Origin: an uncultured Lachnospiraceae bacterium
GTDB taxonomy: Bacteria; Bacillota; Clostridia; Lachnospirales; Lachnospiraceae
DNA: 64,000 nt
Reading direction: 5' to 3'
NCBI GenBank assembly: GCA_910578335.1
Contig: CAJTPU010000002.1
Location: forward strand, 62,001-126,000
Part shown: positions 1-8,677 of the stretch, piece after piece
How positions within the stretch are numbered: position 1 is the first letter of the stretch
Layout: the number at the start of each line of letters is the position of its first letter
Program-made: the position numbers and the translations under genes
The notes under the pieces: model-generated
What the model saw: the letters and a program-made list of their open reading frames with translations, nothing else
The model's database searches: none
Told to the model about the DNA's origin: nothing

Positions 1-239
1 CCCGTCACAATCTGCACTTCTTCGCTGCCTACATTGACCTGGCAGACAATCAACTTATCTGCATCGGGATGCTTCTCAATTTTTATAATTTCCCCCACCA
101 CTATCTTTTCCAGATTTTTATCTAATCTTTCATACCCCTCTACCTTTGTGCCGGTCAGCGTCATTTTGTCGCAATATTCCTGGTCCGTACAGTCGAGTTC
201 GGGTACATACGCTTTAATCCATGATAATGCTGTATTCAT
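1..239 (-). CDS. pheT: Phenylalanyl-tRNA synthetase beta subunit, N-terminal part
   Basis: This is the first 79 codons of PheT; the rest lies beyond the window edge. PheT pairs with PheS in the alpha2-beta2 enzyme that charges tRNA-Phe, and its N-terminus carries an EMAP-II/OB-type tRNA-binding domain. The visible start reads MNTALSWIKAYVPELD, followed by a segment with KIEKHPDADKL, which is typical of that tRNA-binding fold. The gene begins 44 bases after the pheS stop in the same direction, the standard pheST order, so it should be under the same T-box. The family call is firm; nothing can be said about the editing domain. Confidence 0.95.
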   Translation of the reverse strand, partial: MNTALSWIKAYVPELDCTDQEYCDKMTLTGTKVEGYERLDKNLEKIVVGEIIKIEKHPDADKLIVCQVNVGSEEVQIVT

Positions 240-283
240 AAATTCTGTCCTTTCTTTTTTAACCTCTCTGCAAGTGACTGGTA

Positions 284-1303
284 TTAAAACTGCTTTAAAA
301 AGCGAATATCATTTTCATAGAGCAGTCTCATGTCGTCAATTTCATATTTCAGAAGCGCGATTCTTTCCAGTCCCACGCCAAACGCAAAGCCTGTGTATTC
401 CTCCGGATTGATGCCGCTCATCTCTAACACGTGCGGATGCACCATGCCGCAGCCTAAAATCTCTATCCAGCCGCTCCCCTTGCAGAACCGGCAGCCCTTG
501 CCGCCACACTTAAAGCAGGTGACGTCCATCTCCGCAGACGGCTCTGTAAACGGGAAATGATGGGGGCGGAATTTCACCTTCGTCTCTTCCCCGAACAGCT
601 CTCTTGCAAACTCAGCAAGCGTACCCTTCAAATCCGCAAAGGTAATGTTTTTGTCGATTACAAGCCCCTCTATCTGGTGGAAGGAAGGCGAATGCGTCGC
701 ATCCACCTCGTCAGAGCGGAACACCCTGCCGGGCGCCAGCATACGGATGGGAACCCTTCCTTTTTCCATTTCGCGCACCTGCACGGAGGACGTCTGTGTC
801 CGCAGCAGGATATCTCCGGTAATATAGAACGTATCCTGTTCATCCTTTGCAGGATGGTCCGCAGGGATATTAAGCGCCTCAAAATTATAATAATCCTTCT
901 CTACCTCCGGTCCCTCCAGCACCTCATAGCCCATTCCCACAAAGATGCGCTCCACCTCTTCCAGCGCAATCGTACTGGGATGCCTGTGCCCGATAAGGTT
1001 TTTCTTTGCCGGAAGCGTCACGTCTATCACTTCTGCTTTCATTTTTGCTTCCCGCGCCGCTTTCTCCATTTTCTTCATAGCGCTTTCCAGAAGCTTTTCA
1101 ATTTCTTCCCTCGTTTCATTTACCATCTGTCCCACCTTCGGACGCTCCTGTGGTGCAACATCCTTCATGGACTTTAATACGGCTGTCAATTCTCCTTTTT
1201 TACCCAGAATGTTGACCCGTACTTCATTCAGTTTTTCCAGCGCATCGCTGTTTTCAATCTGCGCAATCGCCTGTGCCCTGATTTGACTTAGTTTTTCTTT
1301 CAT
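284..1303 (-). CDS. pheS: Phenylalanyl-tRNA synthetase alpha subunit
   Basis: PheS is the catalytic class II subunit that activates phenylalanine and, with PheT, charges tRNA-Phe in the cytoplasm. From the chosen start the protein has 339 residues (Bacillus PheS is about 344). An N-terminal coiled-coil arm (MKEKLSQIRAQ onward) precedes the class II core: motif 2 around FRSDEVDATHSPSFHQIEG and motif 3 around GFAFGVGLERIALLKYEID. The frame stays open 25 codons further upstream, but that stretch is the T-box terminator stem. Of the two adjacent ATGs, the second (1303) lies four bases from AAAGGAG and the first only one. Expression is probably set by the T-box leader upstream. Confidence 0.96.
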   Translation of the reverse strand: MKEKLSQIRAQAIAQIENSDALEKLNEVRVNILGKKGELTAVLKSMKDVAPQERPKVGQMVNETREEIEKLLESAMKKMEKAAREAKMKAEVIDVTLPAKKNLIGHRHPSTIALEEVERIFVGMGYEVLEGPEVEKDYYNFEALNIPADHPAKDEQDTFYITGDILLRTQTSSVQVREMEKGRVPIRMLAPGRVFRSDEVDATHSPSFHQIEGLVIDKNITFADLKGTLAEFARELFGEETKVKFRPHHFPFTEPSAEMDVTCFKCGGKGCRFCKGSGWIEILGCGMVHPHVLEMSGINPEEYTGFAFGVGLERIALLKYEIDDMRLLYENDIRFLKQF

Positions 1304-1356
1304 CATGCTCCTTTGATATCCTTTCTTTTTGATGGGAAAAGCCTGCGTATAAGCAC

Positions 1357-1383
1357 AAAAAAGTCCCTTGCAATGCAAGGGAC
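1357..1383 (-). terminator. T-box intrinsic terminator before pheS
   Basis: A near-perfect 10-bp stem (GTCCCTTGCA / TGCAAGGGAC) closes at 1363-1383 and is followed on the minus strand by a run of six T at 1362-1357. It lies between the T-box motif and pheS, where the switchable terminator is expected. Confidence 0.9.
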
Positions 1384-1611
1384 GAAGGTTCTCCGCGGTA
1401 CCACCCGATTTCCTGTCTAAGACAGGCGCTCAATACGCTTAACGCGCGTCCACGTCCTATCCTACTCTTCTGTATAAGCCACAGAATTTAAGAAGGAAGC
1501 TCCGGTGGGAAATTCACACTCCGTTTGAACTTAAGGAAGCTTTCAGCCGGTGGCTCCCTCTCTCTTTTAGAAAACGAATCGCTACTAAACACCTTCTCAG
1601 CTTTTTCAACT
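1357..1611 (-). promoter_or_regulatory. T-box leader controlling pheST
   Basis: The minus strand at 1406-1393 reads GGGTGGTACCGCGG, the conserved T-box sequence that pairs with the free CCA end of uncharged tRNA. It is followed by the terminator stem. Upstream lie an AGTAGCGA segment and a GAGAGGGAG segment typical of Stem I. Two TTC triplets, at 1529-1527 and 1538-1536, fit a phenylalanine specifier; I cannot decide between them without folding. By family knowledge, uncharged tRNA-Phe binding stabilises the antiterminator and allows read-through into pheST. Confidence 0.93.
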
Positions 1612-1617
1612 AAAGCC

Positions 1618-1646
1618 ATTGTAATGAACCGGATGGAAAAAGTCAA
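1618..1646 (-). promoter_or_regulatory. Promoter of the pheST T-box transcript
   Basis: A -35 box TTGACT (1646-1641) and a -10 box TACAAT (1623-1618) are separated by exactly 17 bases. Transcription would start near 1611, at the beginning of the T-box leader. Confidence 0.85.
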
Positions 1647-1670
1647 GAAAAATTTGATACAATGCAGAAA

Positions 1671-2540
1671 TCATTTTGTATCTTCGGTCTGCCCCTTTTC
1701 CTTCTTTTCCTTCCTTCTTCTGTACAAAACCTTATAAGCCGGTCCAAAATACCGGTTGATATGCGCGCCGATTAAAATAATATAAATACAGAAATACAGC
1801 CACAGCATAATAATCACAATAATGGAAAGGCTTCCATAAGTGCTCAGATTATTGATTCGCTCCACATAGATGGAAAAGCCCCATGAGAAAATGCTCCAGA
1901 CAACTGCCGTAAATACCGCTCCCGGCATCTGCGCGCGAAACCGCAATTTCTTATTGGGTACATAGGCATAAACTGCCGCAAACAAAAGCGTCATAATCAG
2001 CCATATCACAAGAAAGCGAAAATTCATGGCAAAATTAAATAGCTGCCTTGTCTGCGGCACCCGCAAAAAAATCATGTCGAGCAGCACATTACCAAACACA
2101 TTAATAATAAGCGACAGCAAAAGCACTGCCAGCATAACCAGCGTATAGAAGGCAGCAATGCCGCGCACCACAAAATAATTGCGCTCCTCCTCCACGCCGT
2201 TTAATACATTCAGCCCCCGCATCAGCGCCAGCACGCCCCTGCTGGCGGACCAGAGCGTAGCAATCGCCGCAATGGAAAGCACGCCCGCCGATTTCTCGTA
2301 GACGTCGGACACCACGCTCACCATAAGCGGTTCCAGTACACTAGGCATAATTTCCGAAATACCGTTTAACAAATTCTCCTCTGTCAGATGGGTATATGGG
2401 ATAATCGTGCAAATCATAATCAATATCGGAACCAGCGACAAAAACATAAAAAACGCAGTGCTTGCCGCAAAAGAGCCTATGTTTTTCCGATTCATCTGCC
2501 GGTTGAAATCATCCAGTATTATGTACAGCTTTCGTATCAC
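1671..2540 (-). CDS. YihY/BrkB family inner membrane protein
   Basis: This 289-residue protein has about six hydrophobic membrane segments and matches the YihY/virulence factor BrkB family. The N-terminal part contains FAASTAFFMFLSLVPILIMI, followed by a polar region and further membrane spans, with a basic C-terminal tail (YRRRKEKKEKG). The substrate or biochemical role of the family is not settled; the old RNase BN label for it is wrong. The stop lies just upstream of the pheS promoter. The start is 24 bases after the stop of the SpoIID-like gene, so the two are probably one transcript. Confidence 0.88.
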   Translation of the reverse strand: MIRKLYIILDDFNRQMNRKNIGSFAASTAFFMFLSLVPILIMICTIIPYTHLTEENLLNGISEIMPSVLEPLMVSVVSDVYEKSAGVLSIAAIATLWSASRGVLALMRGLNVLNGVEEERNYFVVRGIAAFYTLVMLAVLLLSLIINVFGNVLLDMIFLRVPQTRQLFNFAMNFRFLVIWLIMTLLFAAVYAYVPNKKLRFRAQMPGAVFTAVVWSIFSWGFSIYVERINNLSTYGSLSIIVIIMLWLYFCIYIILIGAHINRYFGPAYKVLYRRRKEKKEKGQTEDTK

Positions 2541-2564
2541 AGCAATCCTCCATCACGAAGACTT

Positions 2565-4538
2565 TTAGTATACACGGCAGCCCGAATAAAAAAATTCCAG
2601 AATCTGCTGTGCGGTATAACCTGCCTGCGCCATATTTTTTGCCCCGTTCTGGGACATGCCCGCGCCATGCCCGAAGCCGCCGCCGGACAATTTATATCCT
2701 ACCACATTCCCCTGCTCTTGAACAGTTGAAATTACAAAAAAACCGCTGGGAAGAAGGCTTCTCATTTCCACGCTGCTTCCGTCCTGCCTGAGTACCTCTG
2801 TCTCTCCGTCGCAGAGTACATAGCGGATATTCAATTCGGTAATCACCTTGTAGGTTGCCTTCTCTCCTTCAATCACCAATTCCTCCGCCACGCCCCCCGC
2901 GTTTCGGGACACCACGGTAATGTTCTGAATCTTTCCCAGTTCCTTGGGCTTCTGGCTGACATATTCCCCGCCTGAAAATGTCAGAATCTGCAAACGGTTT
3001 GCCGCATAGCGGCTCTGGAGAATTTTCAGTATTCTGTCACTGTCTATTCCGGATACCTCGTAGCTCCACCTGTACCACGGCTCCTCTTTTTCAAAATCCG
3101 TTTCCGGCGGAGCTGAAAGAAACTGTGCAAACACCGCCTCTCCCCGCATACTGTCTGCCGTATATACCAAATCTGCCCCCTCATATCCCTCTTTGCTTAC
3201 GGAGCGCGCCGTCAGGTAAAAAAGCTCCGGCGCCGTTTCCGAGCGCCACACATGTTCATCCGAGCCAAAGCCGCAGGACGTGGAATAATAGTAGGTATTC
3301 GCAAGCGCCCCCTCATAGTACAAAAGCTGTCCCGCCGTCTCCTTTACCGCTGTTGTAGTGGCATTCTGCTCCATAATGTTGTTGTATACCTGATACCCCG
3401 TGCTGTCGTCCACATGGGCGCCAACCCCCGGCAGCCCCGGGGAAAGCATATGGGAATAGGCGTAGGTTCTGGCGCATATAGCCTGCGCCTTCAATGCCTC
3501 CAACGGATAAGCCGCCGGCATCTCGCTTGGCACTACCGCATAGAGATATTCCTCTAGCAGCACCTCGTTGATAATAACAAAACCGTTTTCCGTCAGGCTG
3601 ATTTCCATGGTTCCCCTGTAAGCCGGCGTTCCCTGACTCCTGTTTACTGAAAGCAGGCTGATTTTTGCCGTCAGGGACGAAGGTATGACATAGATACGGC
3701 GGCTGCCGTTTTCTCCCGAAAAATAAGGACTGTCCACCCTTATCTGCAGGCTTTCCCCTGCCGCATGCTCCTCCCGTGCCGCCGTATTGGGTATCGAAGC
3801 ATCCCCCATAGACACATCTGCCTGCGGTGCTCCATAATAAACGGTATATGCGGCATCACAGGAAAGTGTTACTGCATCATGATACGCTCCCGCGTAGTCA
3901 CTGTTTTTTATCTGTACCCGTATATACTGCATACTCTCATCACGCGTCATCAGCACGCCGCAGATTTTTCCATCCTCCATGACAAAATCCGCATAATGAT
4001 ATCCGATACGGATATCCCGCGCCGTCCCCTCCCGCAGTTCTCCATACAGCATGTAAAATCTGACCTGTTCGGCAAAAGGAATCTTCCCCAGATTTTCAAG
4101 TTCCACACCGACGCCCGCTTCCACGCCGATAACCTTGCCGCTGACTCTCTCCCCTGTTTTTAAAAAAATCCGGCTCACTGCGCCATCCGTCAGCGTCAAA
4201 TCAGCAAGCTGACCGGCACTTGCCAAAAAGCCGTCCGAAGCACTGACTGTCTCCACGCCATCCCTATGAAAAGGATACTTTTTATTTTCACCGTCGAATA
4301 TACTGATGGTATCGTCTCCCACTTCCGTTATGTATACATTGTACAATTCCTCTGTCACGGAAACGGGCGGCGGCGTTTCTTCCCCGTCTTTCTTTTTTTT
4401 ATCCCCCTCTCCCTTTCTTGCAATACCAAGAGAAAAAGCAACGACAATCAGCAGTCCGATGCCCACCAGACACAAAACCGCCTTTGCCTGCATTCTTTCA
4501 GATTTGTTCCAGTTTGGCTTTTTATTTCCTATTTGCAA
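2565..4538 (-). CDS. SpoIID/LytB domain protein, membrane-anchored
   Basis: This 657-residue protein has one N-terminal membrane anchor (about residues 20-40, VLCLVGIGLLIVVAFSLGIA) and an extracellular remainder. The C-terminal half is a SpoIID/LytB domain, with VVPSEMPAAYPLEALKAQA around the catalytic glutamate of the family and a C-terminal GGGFGHGAGMSQNGA segment. In the family, SpoIID is a lytic transglycosylase acting on denuded peptidoglycan during engulfment. The protein is nearly twice the length of Bacillus SpoIID (about 343 aa), because of a roughly 300-residue N-terminal extracellular region with no family I recognise. It may be a vegetative wall enzyme rather than the sporulation protein. 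Confidence 0.85.
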   Translation of the reverse strand: MQIGNKKPNWNKSERMQAKAVLCLVGIGLLIVVAFSLGIARKGEGDKKKKDGEETPPPVSVTEELYNVYITEVGDDTISIFDGENKKYPFHRDGVETVSASDGFLASAGQLADLTLTDGAVSRIFLKTGERVSGKVIGVEAGVGVELENLGKIPFAEQVRFYMLYGELREGTARDIRIGYHYADFVMEDGKICGVLMTRDESMQYIRVQIKNSDYAGAYHDAVTLSCDAAYTVYYGAPQADVSMGDASIPNTAAREEHAAGESLQIRVDSPYFSGENGSRRIYVIPSSLTAKISLLSVNRSQGTPAYRGTMEISLTENGFVIINEVLLEEYLYAVVPSEMPAAYPLEALKAQAICARTYAYSHMLSPGLPGVGAHVDDSTGYQVYNNIMEQNATTTAVKETAGQLLYYEGALANTYYYSTSCGFGSDEHVWRSETAPELFYLTARSVSKEGYEGADLVYTADSMRGEAVFAQFLSAPPETDFEKEEPWYRWSYEVSGIDSDRILKILQSRYAANRLQILTFSGGEYVSQKPKELGKIQNITVVSRNAGGVAEELVIEGEKATYKVITELNIRYVLCDGETEVLRQDGSSVEMRSLLPSGFFVISTVQEQGNVVGYKLSGGGFGHGAGMSQNGAKNMAQAGYTAQQILEFFYSGCRVY

Positions 4539-4562
4539 TTTTTTGTCCGTCCTTTTCAGATT

Positions 4563-4796
4563 CTGAAAAGAGAGCAGCCGAAAAGCTGCTCTCTTTTATC
4601 TGTCGTATAACCCCAAAATGCCGGCTCCTGCCTTTTGACTCCTAGCTATAGCCAGGTGGGCAACCGCAGCCATACATTTGCCTTCCCCTGCAATCCTCAT
4701 CTGAGTGGAGGCTTGACAGCCGCATGACGATATAGGAATCCCGTTTAAAGTAAATGTAGGTTCAAAATTAACAAGAGTTATCGAACATTTCAGGTT
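4563..4796 (-). ncRNA. ssrS: Probable 6S RNA
   Basis: No protein frame fits this stretch, yet it has its own strong promoter (4803-4831) and ends in a perfect hairpin (4597-4566). The transcript would be about 230 bases, close to 6S size. It contains GAACCTACAT, CCTCCACTCAGATGAGG and GCGGTTGCCCACCTGGC, which I associate with Firmicutes 6S RNA. A 5' CCTATA segment can pair with a 3' TATAGCTAGG segment, consistent with a rod with a central bubble. 6S RNA binds sigma-A RNA polymerase by mimicking an open promoter. The call rests on remembered sequence features, so a covariance-model search would settle it. Confidence 0.72.
4566..4597 (-). terminator. Terminator hairpin of the probable 6S RNA
   Basis: Perfect 13-bp inverted repeat AAAAGAGAGCAGC / GCTGCTCTCTTTT with a 6-base loop. 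Its A/T-rich arms make it usable in either direction. It lies 27 bases upstream of the SpoIID-like start and should end the small RNA. Confidence 0.8.
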
Positions 4797-4802
4797 ACTT
4801 AT

Positions 4803-4831
4803 ATTATAGTCAAAAATCGCATTGATTACAA
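4803..4831 (-). promoter_or_regulatory. Promoter of the probable 6S RNA
   Basis: -35 TTGTAA (4831-4826) and a perfect -10 TATAAT (4808-4803) with a 17-base spacer. The start of transcription would be near 4796. Confidence 0.82.
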
Positions 4832-4865
4832 GTTAAAAATACAGGTAATTTATACAATTTTGTAT

Positions 4866-4897
4866 AAAAATGGAGCCACAGAAAAATCCGTGGCTCC
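4866..4897 (-). terminator. pckA terminator
   Basis: On the minus strand GGAGCCAC pairs with GTGGCTCC (4897-4872) and is followed by a T-rich run (4871-4866), only 10 bases past the pckA stop. Confidence 0.88.
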
Positions 4898-4907
4898 CAA
4901 ATTTGCA

Positions 4908-6605
4908 TTACAGGGTATTTGCCTCTGCAACAACCTTCTTTAACGCCTCAAGCGCCTCGTCAGGAAGCTTATCATAGCCTTCCTTCTTGGTTGCAAAGCC
5001 TTCTACCGCATCTACACGGTTCTGCATTGCATTCTTGAGCTGTGCGGCATAATCCTTGTCAGACAAGTCGACATTGAAATCGCCCCAGTTCATGATTTCG
5101 ATATCAGAGAAAGGTCCCCACTTCTCAAATGCAGCCTTTCCTTCCACGATGCTCTCCAGAATGCCAAGCGTATCTGCAGGTTTTACCTTCTTGCCCATAA
5201 AGTCACCGGTATTGATGATGTAGCAGTCTACATTCTTCTCTTCCACCAGCTTCTTAAACTTCTCATAGTCATTGGCAAGCGGATATGTTCTGAACGGATT
5301 TGCATAAGGCACAATGCGAAGTGCATTTAAGTCCGTGCCGGCAGCCACACGCTCTGCTGTGGAAGTCTTGGTCGCAAGGGTTGCACCCATAACGGAAGCA
5401 AGAGCAGAACCTTTCAGCTTCACAACGGGAGGAATGGTCGGGTCCTTCATAATCCAGAAGATAGCGTTTACAGGCGCATCAATCTTATCCACGCGGTTCG
5501 GAGACCATAACTTTGACTTGATGGCACGTCCGTTGCCGTTCCTGATATCCTCGGTTACAAGCTGAATCTTGCCGTTTTCATCCAAGGTTGCAGAACAGTT
5601 CTGTGCGGAAAGCAGGTATTCATTGTCCGGGCAGCCCGTCGGATAGTCCGCCGTCTTGTCAAAATAAGTGGGCTCTAAAGCAACAGATGCACAGGTATCG
5701 GTATTGATAATGAAAGCATCGTCATGTAATACCTTAATCTCATACTTGCCGCCGTGCTTTGCGTGAGTCAGCGTGGACTTGCCGGAACCTGACAGACCGT
5801 ATACGGAAGCAACAAACTTTCTGCCGTCGGGAAGGAGGTATTCCTTCTGTCCGCCGTGGCAGGAAGCGTAGCCGTTTCTGTTGGCAAGCGCCCATGCCAT
5901 AGTCAGCGTGCCCTTCTTGTGCTCGCCGAAATATCTCATGCCTAAGATTGCCGCACAGTTCTGATTGGTATCAAAATAACACAGGGTAAGCGGGTCGCTT
6001 AAGCAGCTATAATCTACGTCAGGTCTGTTGCCCGGCACCCACTGCGGGTCGGAGAAAATATAAATATCAGGCTCATTGCCGTCACCTACCGGCTTGGAGT
6101 TCTTATACATCTTTACGTATTCATCTGACATATACTGGAAATTAATCATCCAGTTGTAGAGAATGTTTTCCTCTCCTTCCGGAATTAAGAGGTGTGCCTT
6201 TACCATAAATTCAGGGTCAAGTCCTACAAAGCACTCTGCATGGTACATGGTCTTCCAACGTGTCTCATAAACCGCATCCATAACCACCTTATCCAGCTTC
6301 GCCTCGTCTACGCCCGGCTCTCCCTTGATACGGCGTGCCGCCGCATAACGTCCCGTTACGGCGCCATCGTTAAAAAGAAGCACCTTTGCGTCCTTTTCCA
6401 GCCCGAACGTCTCGCCGTCCTTTACAGGCATATCCGTTACAACAGTTCCCGGTGAATTTTTAGCCAGCTCGTAAGCTTCCTTCAGAGTGTTTACTTTTAC
6501 TACATTGTTTCCGTAAAAAGCCGCCTCGATAATGGAACGGGTCTTGGAAAAGCCCACCTTTCCGGCGCCAATTTCGGAAATTGGATAATACGCTTTTGTT
6601 GACAT
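4908..6605 (-). CDS. pckA: Phosphoenolpyruvate carboxykinase (ATP)
   Basis: This 565-residue enzyme interconverts oxaloacetate plus ATP with phosphoenolpyruvate, ADP and CO2. It belongs to the ATP-dependent family: the P-loop GLSGSGKST is at about residues 270-278, followed by the kinase-2 type HDDAF. The substrate-binding NRVD segment and the C-terminal FRTYP region are present. The gene has its own promoter and terminator. The start has a very good ribosome site (GAAGGAGGACGTAAT before ATG). In anaerobic Clostridia this enzyme often runs in the carboxylating direction, making oxaloacetate and ATP; that is inference here, supported only by the oxaloacetate-handling cluster further along. Confidence 0.96.
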   Translation of the reverse strand: MSTKAYYPISEIGAGKVGFSKTRSIIEAAFYGNNVVKVNTLKEAYELAKNSPGTVVTDMPVKDGETFGLEKDAKVLLFNDGAVTGRYAAARRIKGEPGVDEAKLDKVVMDAVYETRWKTMYHAECFVGLDPEFMVKAHLLIPEGEENILYNWMINFQYMSDEYVKMYKNSKPVGDGNEPDIYIFSDPQWVPGNRPDVDYSCLSDPLTLCYFDTNQNCAAILGMRYFGEHKKGTLTMAWALANRNGYASCHGGQKEYLLPDGRKFVASVYGLSGSGKSTLTHAKHGGKYEIKVLHDDAFIINTDTCASVALEPTYFDKTADYPTGCPDNEYLLSAQNCSATLDENGKIQLVTEDIRNGNGRAIKSKLWSPNRVDKIDAPVNAIFWIMKDPTIPPVVKLKGSALASVMGATLATKTSTAERVAAGTDLNALRIVPYANPFRTYPLANDYEKFKKLVEEKNVDCYIINTGDFMGKKVKPADTLGILESIVEGKAAFEKWGPFSDIEIMNWGDFNVDLSDKDYAAQLKNAMQNRVDAVEGFATKKEGYDKLPDEALEALKKVVAEANTL

Positions 6606-6719
6606 ATTACGTCCTCCTTCAATAAGTATCTATTATTGCCGCAGTAACGGCATACTGCCTCTTTTTATGCGGGATAGTAACTCCTGCAGCCGCCTCGTAC
6701 CTTCCCGCATATCACGTTT

Positions 6720-6748
6720 ATTATCTCAAAGCCCTTTCTAAAAGTCAA
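6720..6748 (-). promoter_or_regulatory. pckA promoter
   Basis: -35 TTGACT (6748-6743) and -10 GATAAT (6725-6720) with a 17-base spacer, leaving a leader of roughly 110 bases before the pckA ATG. I see no riboswitch in that leader. Confidence 0.78.
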
Positions 6749-6843
6749 TAACGGGCAGTCAAATTTTATAATGATTTTACATTTTTTGTAAGCTCTTACA
6801 CTTCCGCTATACCGTGCATGGCGTCCACACGACGCTACCGTTT

Positions 6844-8655
6844 TTATACTTCTCTGGTAGCCTCCTTGAGCCACTCGCGCTCTTCTTCCTCCAGATGCGG
6901 CGCAATCTTTTCATACACCGCTTTGTGATAATCATTGAGATATCTTTTGGTCTCCTCCGTCATGCAGGTTACGTCGATGGCATCCAAATCCACCGGTACA
7001 TAGGTCAGTGTTTCAAAATGCATAAACTGTCCGTCCGTATTTTTTACGCCGTTTTTCGCCACCATCACATTCTCAATGCGGATACCATGGCTTCCTTCTA
7101 TATACACGCCCGGCTCGTTTGTCACGTCCATGCCGTCCTCTATCACTGCCTCCGCAGCGCCCTCCACAAAACGCCAGCGAAGTCCCTGCGGTCCCTCGTG
7201 TACATTGAGAATATACCCTACGCCATGTCCCGTCCCGCATTTGTAATCCATGTGCATATTCCAGAGCGGCGCTCTCGCCAGAATGTCCAGATTGCGCCCT
7301 GTGCAGCCGTGCAGCCACTTCGCATGACTTAAGTTTAACATCCCTGCAGCCACCGCCGTGTAATGACATTTGATTTCATCGGAAACAGGCCCAAGGACAA
7401 TGGTTCTCGTCACATCCGTGGTGCCGCCCATGTACTGTCCGCCCGAATCCACTAGAAGCATTCCCTCCGGCGCCAGTACCTTAAAATGCGCCGGCGTCGC
7501 CTCATAATGCATCATGGCAGCGTTTTCTTTATAGGCAGAAATCGTAGGGAAGGACAAGTCCAGAAATTCCGGTATCTGCCTTCTCAAGTTTTCCAAATAG
7601 TCAGCCGCCGTGATTTCCGTGATTTCCATCTTGCCAATATGCTTCTTCAGCCAGTAAATAAACTTTGTAACCGCCACGCTGTCCTGTATAAAAATTTTTT
7701 CCATGTTGGCAAGCTCCGTCGGATTCTTGATTGCTTTTTTCAGCTCCGTCGGATTTTTGCCCTCCACAACCTTCGCGCCCGCAGCCGCCTTTTTGTAAAG
7801 GCAGTAGCTGCAGTGCCTCTTATCCAGCATGATTTTTGTCTCTTTACCCGCCTCTTTTTCCAGAAAATCCATTACCGAGTCATAGGGGCGCACCGCAATA
7901 TGATTGTCCTTCAGATAGTTTGCCGTCTCGTCGCACAGAGCTTCTTTCTGTACAAAAAGAATACTCTCCTTCTCCCCGATGTATCCGTAAGAAAGCGCCA
8001 CCGGATTGCACTCCACATCCCCGCCGCGCACATTAAACAGCCACATCAAGTCGTCCAGCTTTGTCAAAAGAAGCTTTTCCGCTCCGCCTTTTTTCACCTC
8101 TTCCATTACCTCTGCAAGCTTCTCTGACACGCTTTTCCCCGCAACTTGTTCCGTAAGCATATGCAGCGCCTCACAGGACATCGCCGGACGCTCCTTCCAG
8201 ACCGCATCCGCCAAATCCCTGTCATATACAAAGGATATTTTTTTGTCGGCAAGCTTCTTTTCCAGCAAAACGCCCTCCGCCGCAGGCACTACCCTGCCGT
8301 CAAAACCAAGGGTCTGCCCTTCCTTCATATTCTCCGTTAAAAATTCATGCAGCGTGGGGACGCCTTCCTCCGCCATGCGGAACAAGGTAACACCGGTTCC
8401 CGCAAGCTCGTTCTCCGCCTGAATAAAATATCTGCCGTCCGTCCAGAGCCCCGCTCCCTCCTGCCACACCAAAAGCGTGCCGTTCGAGCCGGTAAAGCCG
8501 CAGAAATATTCCCGCACCCTAAAGTAAGCGCCCACATACTCCGAATTGTGAAAATCCGCCGTCGGAATCATGTAATAGTCAATTTTTTCCTTTTCCATCA
8601 CGGCTCTCAACGCCGAAAGCCTCTGCCTGATTGTTTCATTTTCCACTTTTTTCAT
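6844..8655 (-). CDS. Xaa-Pro aminopeptidase, long M24B type
   Basis: This 603-residue cytoplasmic metallopeptidase would remove an N-terminal residue that precedes proline. Two creatinase-like N-terminal domains (roughly residues 1-310) precede a pita-bread M24 catalytic domain. Metal ligands are visible: aspartates in LLVDSGGQY and GTTDVTRT, the histidine in GTGHGVGY, and glutamates in TNEPGVYIEG and GIRIEN. The length matches the roughly 600-residue eukaryote-like aminopeptidase P class rather than the 440-residue E. coli form. It starts 22 bases downstream of the deoC stop, so the two are probably co-transcribed, which suggests a salvage role. Confidence 0.92.
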   Translation of the reverse strand: MKKVENETIRQRLSALRAVMEKEKIDYYMIPTADFHNSEYVGAYFRVREYFCGFTGSNGTLLVWQEGAGLWTDGRYFIQAENELAGTGVTLFRMAEEGVPTLHEFLTENMKEGQTLGFDGRVVPAAEGVLLEKKLADKKISFVYDRDLADAVWKERPAMSCEALHMLTEQVAGKSVSEKLAEVMEEVKKGGAEKLLLTKLDDLMWLFNVRGGDVECNPVALSYGYIGEKESILFVQKEALCDETANYLKDNHIAVRPYDSVMDFLEKEAGKETKIMLDKRHCSYCLYKKAAAGAKVVEGKNPTELKKAIKNPTELANMEKIFIQDSVAVTKFIYWLKKHIGKMEITEITAADYLENLRRQIPEFLDLSFPTISAYKENAAMMHYEATPAHFKVLAPEGMLLVDSGGQYMGGTTDVTRTIVLGPVSDEIKCHYTAVAAGMLNLSHAKWLHGCTGRNLDILARAPLWNMHMDYKCGTGHGVGYILNVHEGPQGLRWRFVEGAAEAVIEDGMDVTNEPGVYIEGSHGIRIENVMVAKNGVKNTDGQFMHFETLTYVPVDLDAIDVTCMTEETKRYLNDYHKAVYEKIAPHLEEEEREWLKEATREV

Positions 8656-8677
8656 CCTCCTATATGTTCACAATGTG

